Source: an uncultured Rhodospirillaceae bacterium (lineage in GTDB: Bacteria > Pseudomonadota > Alphaproteobacteria > Dongiales > Dongiaceae). Taken from it: a DNA stretch of 39,951 bases. Positions 26,521 to 36,052 of this stretch are shown piece after piece; positions within the stretch are counted from its first letter, which is position 1; every line of letters begins with the position of its first letter. Location of the stretch: the NCBI GenBank assembly GCA_902826565.1, contig CADEFF010000003.1, positions 106,588 to 146,538 of the forward strand, read 5' to 3'. Under the pieces are notes generated by a model. It made no database searches and had not been told where the DNA came from. It worked only from the letters and a program-made list of their open reading frames with translations. The translations under genes and the position numbers were made by a program.

Positions 26521-27618
26521 CTACTGACCGGCTCGGGCTTCCTGCCACATGGCGATCAGACGTTCGCGCTTGGCCGCCGGAATCTCGTCGAAGAAGATGC
26601 CGTTGTTGAGCAGCCCGACCGGGTCGGTCAGGCCGTTTGCCGCCAGAATCGCGGGATCTGCCAGGGCATAGCTGTTTCGGTTGGCGTGGCCGTAGCCGTA
26701 GGCCTCGATCATCGCCTTGCCGCCCTCGGGATCGAGCATGGCATTCAGATAGTCATAGGCCTGTTGCTCGGAGCCCGGCCCGTCCGGGCTGATTGCGAAC
26801 CCGCAGACCCAGGGCAAGCTCGGCGCGACGGTGCGCAGCTCGATCCCCTGCGCGCCGAGCGTGGTGATCGAGGAGGTCCAGATATAGGCCGCGGCGATCT
26901 CGCCGGACGCCATTCCCTGTTCGTATTCCGTGATGTCGGACCAGAGAAAGCGGGAATGCTCGACCAGAACGCGCCAGATTTCGCCGAGCTTCTCGATCTC
27001 CGCGTCCGTAGGGTCGAAAGGATCGGGAAAGCCGCCGATCACGCCGCCCACCGCGACGGCGACATCGAGCTGGGCGCTCATCGAGATCTTGCCGGCCAGA
27101 TTCGGATCCACCATGAGATCGAAGGTCGGATTCTTCAGGTCGATCTTCGCCGGATTGTAGGCGATCGCCGAATAGCCGAAATCCCACGGCATGAAATAGT
27201 GTTTGCCGTCGACGACCAAGCCCTTGGGCTTGAAGAGCTCGGGGAAGATCTCGTCCCAGCGTTCGATGCGCGAGGTATCGATCGGCTTGATGACGCCTGC
27301 GTCGCGCCAGCGCGTGACGCTTGCCGAGCAGGGGTGCGACAAGTCGGTTTTCAGCCCCGATAGCAGTTTCTGCAGCGCCTCTTCTTCCTCGCCGAAGAAC
27401 ACGGCGGCCGGCTCGCCGCCATATTTGGCCGTGTATTCGGGGTGGAATTCGGGCAGCTCATAGCCGTTCCATTCGAGGAGCGTCAGCTCGGGCTCGGCCC
27501 GTGCCCGCCCCATCGGCAGCGTGACGACGGCGATCCCGGCGGCGCCGAGGGCGACGGTCAGCTCGCGCCGCGTCAGCTTGCCCGACCGCAGAAGATCCCG
27601 GAATCGTTCGGCATTCAT
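26521..27618 (-). CDS. Periplasmic substrate-binding protein, PotD type, Tat-like leader
   Basis: A 365-residue PotD/SBP_bac_8 class binding protein. The leader has LTRREL (15-20) before a hydrophobic stretch and a likely cut after GRARA (~41), resembling a twin-arginine signal. It heads the unit that continues with the methyltransferase and the MIO-less lyase, so it probably captures the substrate for those enzymes. No permease or ATPase genes lie in its unit; the complete transporter at 18014-21990 is of the same class and might be shared. A hairpin in its leader overlaps the GAGGGG ribosome site. Confidence 0.9.
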   Translation of the reverse strand: MNAERFRDLLRSGKLTRRELTVALGAAGIAVVTLPMGRARAEPELTLLEWNGYELPEFHPEYTAKYGGEPAAVFFGEEEEALQKLLSGLKTDLSHPCSASVTRWRDAGVIKPIDTSRIERWDEIFPELFKPKGLVVDGKHYFMPWDFGYSAIAYNPAKIDLKNPTFDLMVDPNLAGKISMSAQLDVAVAVGGVIGGFPDPFDPTDAEIEKLGEIWRVLVEHSRFLWSDITEYEQGMASGEIAAAYIWTSSITTLGAQGIELRTVAPSLPWVCGFAISPDGPGSEQQAYDYLNAMLDPEGGKAMIEAYGYGHANRNSYALADPAILAANGLTDPVGLLNNGIFFDEIPAAKRERLIAMWQEARAGQ

Positions 27619-27624
27619 CGGTGC

Positions 27625-27662
27625 CCCCTCTTCTCCCGACGCCGTCTGGCGTCGCCGAGGGG
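27625..27662 (-). promoter_or_regulatory. Structured 5' leader that may sequester the ribosome site of the 26521-27618 gene
   Basis: Inner arms GACGCC (27638-27643) and GGCGTC (27648-27653) are flanked by CCCCTC (27625-27630) and GAGGGG (27657-27662). In the minus-strand message the GAGGGG at 27630-27625 is the ribosome site of the binding-protein gene, and it can pair with the upstream CCCCTC. This could dampen translation until unfolded. Pairing is seen; regulation is inferred. Confidence 0.4.
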
Positions 27663-27725
27663 AGTGTCCGAAGCGACCCTATCGGCGGCAAACGACTTTT
27701 GCGGCCGGGAACTGTGACTTCAGGT

Positions 27726-27731
27726 TATAGT
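27726..27731 (+). promoter_or_regulatory. Possible -10 box of the LysR gene
   Basis: TATAGT lies five bases before the ATG at 27737. If it is the -10 element, transcription would start at or next to the ATG, giving a leaderless message; no Shine-Dalgarno sequence is visible there. No good -35 box is seen at 17 bp, so this is tentative. Confidence 0.3.
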
Positions 27732-27736
27732 GGCTT

Positions 27737-28681
27737 ATGCGACGCCGGATGCCGAGCTTGGCGGCTTTACGCAGCTTCGAGGCGGCCGCCCGCCATGAGA
27801 ATTTCACGCTCGCGGCGCAGGAACTCCTGGTCACGCACGCCGCCATCAGCCGACAGGTTCGGCGGCTGGAAGAGGAACTCGCGGTCCGATTGTTCGATCG
27901 CACGGGCAACCGGGTCAGCCTGAACGGCGCCGGCCGGGATCTGCTGGCCATATTGTCGCGCGCCTTCGACGGCATCGCGGCAGCCACCAACCGTCTCTCC
28001 GTCGGACGACAGGCGAACCGGCTCGTGCTCAGCGTCGACCCGGGTCTGGCGGCGCGCTGGCTCAATGCGCGTCTCTCCCGCTTTCATCGAATTCAGCCCG
28101 AGGTCGACGTCGAGATCATTCCGTCGCTCGAGCTCGCCGCCTTTCCCAATGATCTCGTCGATGCCGCCATCCACTACGCGTTCGAGGATCCGCCGTCGGA
28201 ACTGCAATGGATTCGCCTGATCAGCCTCGAGGCCTTCCCCGTCTGCAGCCCGCGCCTCGTCGAGGATGGCCCCGGCTTGCGCGCGCCCGCGGATCTTGCT
28301 CGCCATCGCCTGCTGCATGAGCAGAACACGACATGGTGGCGGCGCTGGCTGACCCTGGTCGGCGAGCATCGGATCGACTGGTCGAAGGGGCCGATCTATC
28401 ACGATTCCGGCCTCGTGCTGGACGCTGCGGTGGCGAGCCAGGGCGTCGCGATCGGCGACAACCTGCTGGCATTCGAGCAGCTCGACGACGGCCGCCTGGT
28501 CAAGCCCTTTGCGGCGACCTGCCCGAGCGGCAGCTATTACCTGGTGATGCCCGAGCTCGATCAACCCGTGCTGCGCCGGTTCGAGACCTGGCTGGTCGAG
28601 GAGTTCGCGATCCAGGCGGCCGAAAGCGCCCGGTGGGCCGCCGCCAAACCCTCACCCGCACACGCCCGGAAAGCTAGATGA
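27737..28681 (+). CDS. LysR family regulator, GcvA-like
   Basis: A 314-residue LysR-type regulator. The N-terminal helix-turn-helix (about 6-65) has the GcvA-type pattern SLAALRSFEAAARHENFTLAA followed by VTHAAISRQVRRLEEEL. The effector domain runs from about 95 to 295. It is divergent from the binding-protein, methyltransferase and lyase unit across 118 bp, the classic layout for a LysR gene controlling its neighbour; it may also control the lodAB pair it converges on. Its last 8 bp overlap the lodB stop. Alternative start: ATG 27749. Confidence 0.92.
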   Translation: MRRRMPSLAALRSFEAAARHENFTLAAQELLVTHAAISRQVRRLEEELAVRLFDRTGNRVSLNGAGRDLLAILSRAFDGIAAATNRLSVGRQANRLVLSVDPGLAARWLNARLSRFHRIQPEVDVEIIPSLELAAFPNDLVDAAIHYAFEDPPSELQWIRLISLEAFPVCSPRLVEDGPGLRAPADLARHRLLHEQNTTWWRRWLTLVGEHRIDWSKGPIYHDSGLVLDAAVASQGVAIGDNLLAFEQLDDGRLVKPFAATCPSGSYYLVMPELDQPVLRRFETWLVEEFAIQAAESARWAAAKPSPAHARKAR

Positions 28682-29813
28682 CGGCGCGGCGCTGCCAGAA
28701 TCTGCCGCTTCCCCACCGCTTTTCCCTGCGATAGATCGAGCGGCGTTCGACCAGATACCGCGTCAGCATAGCGTTCGCGCGGGCACAATAGGCGGAACGG
28801 AGGTTTCGTGCCTCGCCGCCGCGGCTCTCCAGGCCGAGCAGCGGGATGATCGCCTCGGCGGCGGCGATCGCATCCTCGAGAGCGCCGGTGACGCCCGATG
28901 CGCTCAAGGGATCGAGGGCGACCAGCGCGTCCCCGAGCGCGAGCCAGCCCGGACCGATGGCGCGGTCGATGAACTGGGTTCCCGCAGCGAACAGGACCGG
29001 TCGCAAGGCCAGGTCGGGGAGCGAGGCAAAGCGCCTGACCTCGGCGGTTGACGCCCAGGCCTGCCGGAAGACATCCGGCGACTGGAGATCCGTTTCACGG
29101 GCGATATCCATATCCGTCATCAGCGCGACCGCCGATTTGCCGCCGGGCAGGCGCGCGGCATACCACCAGCCGATCTCGACCGCTTCGATCATCGAAAACC
29201 CGTCGAAGCCCCGGCTCTCCGCCGATTCGACGCGCACGGCGAGCGCGACCAGCCGGTCGAACCGATGGAGCCGGGCCCCCGAGCGCCTTGCGAATGCTGC
29301 CGGGCGGCCCGACGCGTCGACGATCCACCGGCTTCTCACCTCGAGATTTCTCTCCCCCGTTCGGATATCCGCCCGCCAGCCATCGCCATCGCGAACGACC
29401 GCCGCCAGACGGGCTTGCGACTCCAGCGTCGCGCCGCGCGCGACGGCTTCGGCCCGCAGCCAGGCATCGAAGGCCTCCCGGTCGAGATTCCAGCCCGGCC
29501 CGTCTGCGCGGGTCGCAAATTCCTCGACGATAGGCGTCGGCCCGCCCCAGAGGCTGAGATTGCCGTAGCAGGGGCGATGACCGCGGCCTTCGAGACGATC
29601 GTCGAGGCCGAGCCGGCGCAGCAGAGAATTGAGCCCGGGTGCGGCCGACTCGCCCATGCGGAGCGAGGGTCGTGCCGAACGGTCGACCAGCAGCACGCTG
29701 GCGACGCCGGCTCGTTTCAGCGCGAGCGCGAGGGCCGCGCCGGCGGGGCCGGCCCCCAGAATCAGCACATCGATCGTGCGGCCTGCACCGACCGCCGGCG
29801 AAAACCAGGTCAC
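28674..29813 (-). CDS. lodB: LodB-like FAD-dependent maturation protein (tryptophan-halogenase-like fold)
   Basis: A 379-residue flavoprotein with the FAD dinucleotide motif LGAGPAGAALALAL (18-31) and the glycine-rich GDALVALDPLSASGV segment near 292. LodB proteins are needed to form the cysteine tryptophylquinone cofactor of LodA-type oxidases by hydroxylating the precursor Trp. The halogenase-type Lys motif was not recognised, which fits this maturase group. The start is GTG at 29813 inside GTGA, overlapping the stop of the lodA-like gene, so both are made together. Identification rests on fold plus this partnership. Confidence 0.85.
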   Translation of the reverse strand: MTWFSPAVGAGRTIDVLILGAGPAGAALALALKRAGVASVLLVDRSARPSLRMGESAAPGLNSLLRRLGLDDRLEGRGHRPCYGNLSLWGGPTPIVEEFATRADGPGWNLDREAFDAWLRAEAVARGATLESQARLAAVVRDGDGWRADIRTGERNLEVRSRWIVDASGRPAAFARRSGARLHRFDRLVALAVRVESAESRGFDGFSMIEAVEIGWWYAARLPGGKSAVALMTDMDIARETDLQSPDVFRQAWASTAEVRRFASLPDLALRPVLFAAGTQFIDRAIGPGWLALGDALVALDPLSASGVTGALEDAIAAAEAIIPLLGLESRGGEARNLRSAYCARANAMLTRYLVERRSIYRREKRWGSGRFWQRRAVI

Positions 29814-31624
29814 GTCGGCTTACGTACGGGCCGCGGGAGCGTGCGTGCCACCTCGACGAAACGCGGGTGGCCCGGATCGTCGGTGCCGAGCACGAACCCG
29901 AGCCGGTCCCAGTTGCGCAGCATCTCGAGATTGTCGGCAAACTGGAAATAGTCTCGCGCGGCCGGATCCTCGTCGCTGCCGATCCAGGGCACCTGAGGCT
30001 CGGGGGCGCCGGCGGGCACGGCGGCTTCACCTGTCGCCGGATCGGCCGACAGATAGACCGAGGCGGGGCGCTGGGCCGGCCACCACCACATGACGCGCCC
30101 GTCGATCTTCTGCGTCGAGCATTCGTTGAAGTCCGCCTGCCATGGGATCGCCATGCGGCGGGTAAGGTCCCCAGGCTCGAGCCCGGCAGCATGATCCGAG
30201 CCCAGGCTCAAGGGATCCGGCGCCGGCAAGCGCGGCCGGATACGGAAAGGCTCCGCATAGATCGTCGGGTCGCGGGCAATCCAGGTCGTCTCGATGCCGG
30301 GGGAAAGCGCGCCGCCGACGCAGTTTTCCAGCACGGCTCGGGTCAGCGCATGGCCCGGGTCGGATTCTGGCGTGCCGCCGGGCTCGAAATGACCCGCGGC
30401 CCATTGCTGAAGGAAGAAATATTGCGTGTCGGTCAGTCGCAGATACTTGCTGGTCGCCAGCAACGCGCCCGCAGTCTGTTCCGCCTTGATCGCGTCGTCG
30501 CCGGTGAGAAGCGGCATCATGCCGACACCGGGAACATGGCTTTCGACCGCGTTCTCCTCGCCCGGCCCTCGAATGATATTGAGGTAAAACTGCCGCAACC
30601 CGCCGGCGGCGGGACCGGGGTCGGCAAGCTGGGCGTAGTCGAAGCGGTGCGGTTTGGCCGGGATGGCGGTTACCCAGGGATATCCGGCGGCGCGCTCGAA
30701 TATCGGCTTCACCTCGGTTTCGAAGCGGGGGCGATAGCCCGTCGGCCCCGTTTTCCAAAGCCCGTTCTCGTAAATCTCGGGGCGAAGGCCGAGATGCCGC
30801 ACGGCCGTGTCGAGCATCGTGTCGTAGAGCGTGACCAGGTTGCAGATCTGCGGCGCATAGGCCGGCGGAGCGACGAGAACCCAGGCCGGTTTCGCCTCGA
30901 CGATCTCGCCGCTCGCGAGCCGAATCGTCGCGCGCACGGGTCCGTCGGAAATATCGTCCCACCAGCCGTCGTTGTTGGCGTAATCGGCAAGGGCCGGCGG
31001 CTCGGCCAGCGTGCCGCTACGGCCGAACCCGCCCAGCACGAGAAGCCGACCCGAATCGTCGGTCCGCAGCGCACCCAGCGTTTCGATGGCATGAGGCCTG
31101 AGCGTCGCCGGCGGGAAACTGCCGCCCCGGTAGCCTGGCGGCATCGTCGCCCGGGAGAATTCGACCGGCGCCTCGGGTCCGCCCGCGCCGCGCCCGCCGA
31201 GGCTGCGCGGCCCCGGATCGATGATGAGGCGCCTGCGGTCTTCGGCATTCTGCAGGTTCGCGTTGCGCAGCGGATGGTTCGAGCCGTAGCCCTGCTGCCC
31301 CCTCGAGGTCAGGAAGCGGTACCAGCTCGCCTTCTTGTTGGCGAGATGCACGGTCCAGCGAATCTCCAGCACGTCTCCGGTCTCGAGGGTGACCTCGACC
31401 GGCGTCGCGCCGGGCGCACGGCGCCAGATGCGGAAACGCGCCGCCTGACGCCGCAACCGCCCTTCGGAATCGCGAAAGTCGCCGGCGCCGAAGGCCCTTG
31501 CCGGCTCGTCCGGCAGGATGGGAAGGCCGCCCGCACGCTCCGGCCCGATATAGAAAGCCTCGGGCGCGTTGCCGACCCGGGCGATCCCGATCGCCGGAAA
31601 GATCTCATAAATCGCATCGGACAT
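29810..31624 (-). CDS. lodA: LodA/GoxA-like quinoprotein amino-acid oxidase (CTQ)
   Basis: A 604-residue member of the LodA-like family, which oxidise amino acids (lysine at the epsilon amine, or glycine) with O2, giving an aldehyde or glyoxylate, ammonia and hydrogen peroxide. The family start (IYEIFPAIGIARVGNA, 5-20), the GVGMMPLLTGD stretch (366-376) and the cofactor region are recognisable. Asp498 and Cys502 in ADFNECS are the likely Asp and Cys of the cofactor site. The Trp partner is probably one of Trp513-515 in MWWWPAQRP; which cannot be fixed by eye. No signal peptide is seen, although relatives can be exported without one. The maturase gene follows with a 4-bp overlap. Substrate unknown. 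Confidence 0.88.
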   Translation of the reverse strand: MSDAIYEIFPAIGIARVGNAPEAFYIGPERAGGLPILPDEPARAFGAGDFRDSEGRLRRQAARFRIWRRAPGATPVEVTLETGDVLEIRWTVHLANKKASWYRFLTSRGQQGYGSNHPLRNANLQNAEDRRRLIIDPGPRSLGGRGAGGPEAPVEFSRATMPPGYRGGSFPPATLRPHAIETLGALRTDDSGRLLVLGGFGRSGTLAEPPALADYANNDGWWDDISDGPVRATIRLASGEIVEAKPAWVLVAPPAYAPQICNLVTLYDTMLDTAVRHLGLRPEIYENGLWKTGPTGYRPRFETEVKPIFERAAGYPWVTAIPAKPHRFDYAQLADPGPAAGGLRQFYLNIIRGPGEENAVESHVPGVGMMPLLTGDDAIKAEQTAGALLATSKYLRLTDTQYFFLQQWAAGHFEPGGTPESDPGHALTRAVLENCVGGALSPGIETTWIARDPTIYAEPFRIRPRLPAPDPLSLGSDHAAGLEPGDLTRRMAIPWQADFNECSTQKIDGRVMWWWPAQRPASVYLSADPATGEAAVPAGAPEPQVPWIGSDEDPAARDYFQFADNLEMLRNWDRLGFVLGTDDPGHPRFVEVARTLPRPVRKPT

Positions 31625-32133
31625 GATTCTCGATCCCCATTGCCGTTGGATCCGGTCGGCGAGAAGAGCGGCCGGGGGGTGCGCGCTCGAACGGCCGCCC
31701 GCTTCGCTTCTGAATGGATCAGAACTTCATCATGACACGCCTGGTAACGCCTTCCGTCCTCGGGCCCATGGAACGGCCTGCCCTTGCCATAACCCGGCAT
31801 CATCGGGGTCCACGACAATGCGAGGTCACAAGGCGGATCATTTCTCCAGATTATCGCGTTCTCTAGAACGGTGAAGCGCATAACGGAGGCACCCGCCCCA
31901 ACACCGCCTTTCGCACGATCTCGACGGCGCCTATCCGGCCGGCACCCCGTCGCGACGGTCATCGCGTTTCCGGCTGTCGCTCGATATTCCGTTCATGCGT
32001 CTCCGGCAGGCTCGTCAGGTTTCGACAGGGTGCACCGTTGCCGGTCCAGGTCGGCGCTCGATGCAGCCTGCGGACGCCCTCGTCCGGCGTTTGACCGAGG
32101 CGAGCAATGCGATGGGTCCGCGGCGGCGATGCC
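31625..32133. other. Intergenic region upstream of lodA
   Basis: This 509-bp gap lies between the lodA start and the DUF488 stop, both on the minus strand. It probably holds the lodA promoter. GTTCTCTAGAAC (31858-31869) is an inverted repeat next to a minus-strand GATAAT (31855-31850), a possible operator and -10 box some 220 bp before the start codon. The crossing open frames have no family motifs. Confidence 0.45.
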
Positions 32134-32508
32134 CTACGCTCCCGCCTGCCGATCGAGATATTCTTTGAGCGCGGCCGCGTTGCTGTGTTCGACGTCCTTC
32201 GCCGCAAACACCAGCGTGAGCGTGCCTTCCCCGCCCTCGGTCAAAATGCGGTCGATGGCCTCGGACTTTCTATCCAGCTCCCGGAAGTAGCGGCTCTTGA
32301 AGGCCGGCCACTTGGCGGGGTCGTGATCGAACCATTTGCGGAGCGGCCCGCTCGGCGCGACCTCCTTGACCCAGCCATCGAGCCGCAACGCCGCCTTGGA
32401 GACGCCCCGCGGCCAGATATGGTCCACGAGAATGCGGCATCCGTCCGATTTCGCAGGGGCCTCATAGGCTCGCTTCACAGCGACCGTCAGTCGTTTGCGC
32501 TTGCTCAT
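32134..32508 (-). CDS. DUF488 family protein
   Basis: A 124-residue cytosolic protein of the DUF488 family. The usual motifs are present: ILVDHIWPRGVSK (residues 27-39), a W..FDHDP segment near 60 and TLTLVFAAKD..HSNA near 100. The biochemical function of the family is not established. The start at 32508 has AAGGAG seven bases upstream; the longer frame to 32541 has none. It lies 54 bp downstream of ctaD on the same strand and may be cotranscribed. Confidence 0.88.
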   Translation of the reverse strand: MSKRKRLTVAVKRAYEAPAKSDGCRILVDHIWPRGVSKAALRLDGWVKEVAPSGPLRKWFDHDPAKWPAFKSRYFRELDRKSEAIDRILTEGGEGTLTLVFAAKDVEHSNAAALKEYLDRQAGA

Positions 32509-32562
32509 GGGTCGCTCCTTCAAACCCTGTGCCGTTTCCACGCGATTTCGTCCCGTTTACGC

Positions 32563-34206
<1,644 letters not shown>

Positions 34207-34228
34207 CTATTCTTCGCCGTTTCAATGC

Positions 34229-34738
34229 TCACGAATGCTTTCCTTGTGAGTGCGCGTGCGCTGTCCCGGCGCCGATCGGGAAGATTGCCGGCGCGGCGTG
34301 CGGCGCTTCTCGCCGACTCGTCGTTTCCGGTATGTCCTTGAAAAAGCGCAACGACAGCATGCCGGGCCTCCGCGGCTCGCCGGCGATCGGTCCGATCCTG
34401 CCAGCGGCTTCACGCGGGATGCGGAAGCCGTCATGGACCCCGGGCACCGTCAGCGTGACTTCGAAATAATCCCCCGCCTCGAGCTCGTCCGAATGCCAGG
34501 GCACGACACCCTTCGGAGTCCGGAGGGGGTAATTGTCATTTGCCGGTTGGCAGGCCGTTGTCGGGCGGGCGTTCTCCCGGATCATCCAAAGGGCCGCACC
34601 GCCGGGATCGCTTGGCATCTCGACGTCGATCGGCGCGGCCGTGGCGGGCGGCATGCTGTGCGAGAGGGGAGGGCCGATGACGATTCCGCCATCGACGCCG
34701 AAAAGCGATCGCCGCGCACCTGTGGGGGAACTGCGCAT
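34229..34738 (-). CDS. Degenerate cupredoxin (halocyanin/plastocyanin-like) protein without copper ligands
   Basis: A 169-residue protein. Its middle and end (RPTTACQPANDNYPLRTPKG, then GDYFEVTLTVPGVHDGF and RIPREAAGRIGPIAG) follow the pattern of halocyanin-like domains. In those the copper is held by His in HSTTAYHPAND and by Cys, His and Met in YDYYC.PHE..GM. Here the corresponding residues read Arg/Pro, Arg, Arg and Arg, so type 1 copper binding is not expected. No signal peptide is visible. It sits directly upstream of ctaD and is likely cotranscribed, so it may be a structural or assembly partner of the oxidase. GGAGGCGAG before ATG 34738 sets the start. Fold assignment is by eye. Confidence 0.7.
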   Translation of the reverse strand: MRSSPTGARRSLFGVDGGIVIGPPLSHSMPPATAAPIDVEMPSDPGGAALWMIRENARPTTACQPANDNYPLRTPKGVVPWHSDELEAGDYFEVTLTVPGVHDGFRIPREAAGRIGPIAGEPRRPGMLSLRFFKDIPETTSRREAPHAAPAIFPIGAGTAHAHSQGKHS

Positions 34739-34902
34739 TGTCAACTCGCCTCCCGCTCTTCGTGGGTAGCTCACGACGCGACGCGGCCTTGTGGCGCTTC
34801 GGCCTGCACCGGCGTCCTACGGCACGTTCCGCTCGTCGCATGCCATGCGCAAAATGCTTCGTCGCAGCCCGGCGCGTCGCGCCGCCAGGAACGGCCCCGC
34901 CC

Positions 34903-35061
34903 TCATCGCGAGCGGTCGGACGGGTCCGGGTTTTTGCGACGCACGAGGGCTTGCGCCCGCCGTCGCGAGCGCACGGTGGGCGCGAAGATCGACGCCGACA
35001 CCAGAATCGCCGCCGCCGAAGCAAGCCAGGGAGCCAGGAGCCTTACCGTTTCCTCGATCAT
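34903..35061 (-). CDS. Small single-TM protein, 52 residues
   Basis: A short open frame of 52 codons with GGAGG six bases before its ATG (35061), a textbook ribosome site. The product begins MIEETVRLLAPWL, has one hydrophobic segment (about residues 8-30), then a basic tail (RSRRRAQALVRRK), predicting an inner-membrane protein with a cytosolic positive C-terminus. It precedes the cupredoxin-like gene and ctaD on the same strand, 164 bp from the former, so it may belong to the oxidase unit; small membrane subunits are known in terminal oxidases. No homologue was recognised. Confidence 0.55.
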   Translation of the reverse strand: MIEETVRLLAPWLASAAAILVSASIFAPTVRSRRRAQALVRRKNPDPSDRSR

Positions 35062-35072
35062 CGGAATCCTCC

Positions 35073-35110
35073 AAAAAAAAAGAGGGCGCTACGGGCGCAG
35101 GAGCGCCCGT
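35073..35110 (-). terminator. Terminator/attenuator-like hairpin with T-tract before the 52-codon gene
   Basis: On the minus strand GGGCGCT and AGCGCCC form a stem directly followed by TC and nine T (35081-35073), the form of an intrinsic terminator. The same GGGCGC can instead pair in ACGGGCGC/GCGCCCGT (35110-35103 with 35098-35091), which is exclusive with the first. The T-tract abuts the GGAGG of the small gene. No minus-strand gene lies just upstream in the window, so it is more likely a leader attenuator than the end of another gene. Inferred role. Confidence 0.5.
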
Positions 35111-35200
35111 GATCCTGTACGTATGCAGCGATGATGGATCCAACAAACGATAAGATTTGCGGTATGATATCGGCGATGTCGATACATAGGAGGGTTGATC

Positions 35201-36052
35201 TTGGATACCGAGCTCGCCCGGACGTTCCTCACGATTGTTGCGGCCGGAAACTTCGTCAACGCCGCGGACCGGTTGCATGTCACGCAATCAACCGTCAGCG
35301 CGCGCATTCATGCGCTGGAGGAGATGCTCGGTTGCACCTTGTTCGTTCGCAACAAGGCGGGGACCACCCTCACCTCCGCCGGGCGTCAGTTCCAGAAGCA
35401 CGCCTCGACGCTGGTCCGCACCGTCGAACAGGCGCGCCAGGACGTCGGAATTCCCAGAGGGTTTCGCGCGGCCCTCACGATCGGGGGGCGCTTCGGCCTA
35501 TGGGAGCAACTGCTGTTGAAGTGGCTGCCCGTGATGCAGGCGCAGGCGCCCGATGTCTCGATACGCGCAGAGATCGGTTTCGAGGCCGATCTGATGCAAA
35601 GTTTGGTCGAGGGCCGGCTCGATATCGGCGTGATGTATGTGCCGCAAAGCCGTCCGGGCCTGAAGATCGAGCCCCTGCTCATGGAGCGTCTGGTTCTTGT
35701 GTCCGCCGGATCGGCCGGCGATCCGAAACCCCGATCCGACTATGTCTATGTCGATTGGGGGCCGGAGTTCTACGCCAAGCACAGCGTCAACTTTCCGGAC
35801 TTCATCGGCCCGGCCCTCACCGCAAATATCGGCTGGCTCGGTCTGCAGCATCTGCTCGCCAGCGGCGGATCCGGCTACTTTCCGATCCGCGTCCTGCGGC
35901 CGTATCTCGAAGCAGGTCGCCTGACGATGGTACCCGGAACCCCCGAGTTCGCCCTGCAAGCATACGTGGTGTACCCCGTCGAAGGCGGCTCCGACGCCCT
36001 CCAAATCGCCCTTGAGGGGATACGGGAGGTGGCCGCCGCAGAACAGTCATGA
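35201..36052 (+). CDS. LysR family transcriptional regulator
   Basis: A 283-residue LysR-type regulator: helix-turn-helix in about 3-62 (FLTIVAAGNFVNAADRLHVTQSTVSARIHALE), effector domain from about 88. It starts with TTG at 35201, seven bases after AGGAGG; a TTG at 35195 is too close to that site. It is divergent from the small-protein/cupredoxin/ctaD unit and upstream of the RTX gene across ~600 bp; either could be its target. The leader contains AT-rich ATGATAT and the inverted ATGTCGATACAT stretch (35176-35187). Confidence 0.92.
   Translation: MDTELARTFLTIVAAGNFVNAADRLHVTQSTVSARIHALEEMLGCTLFVRNKAGTTLTSAGRQFQKHASTLVRTVEQARQDVGIPRGFRAALTIGGRFGLWEQLLLKWLPVMQAQAPDVSIRAEIGFEADLMQSLVEGRLDIGVMYVPQSRPGLKIEPLLMERLVLVSAGSAGDPKPRSDYVYVDWGPEFYAKHSVNFPDFIGPALTANIGWLGLQHLLASGGSGYFPIRVLRPYLEAGRLTMVPGTPEFALQAYVVYPVEGGSDALQIALEGIREVAAAEQS

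Noticed and set aside
34817..35287. 156-codon minus-strand frame over the ctaD-side leader
   Set aside because: It spans the hairpin and T-tract and has no ribosome site; the 52-codon frame in the same place has a perfect one and a TM segment.
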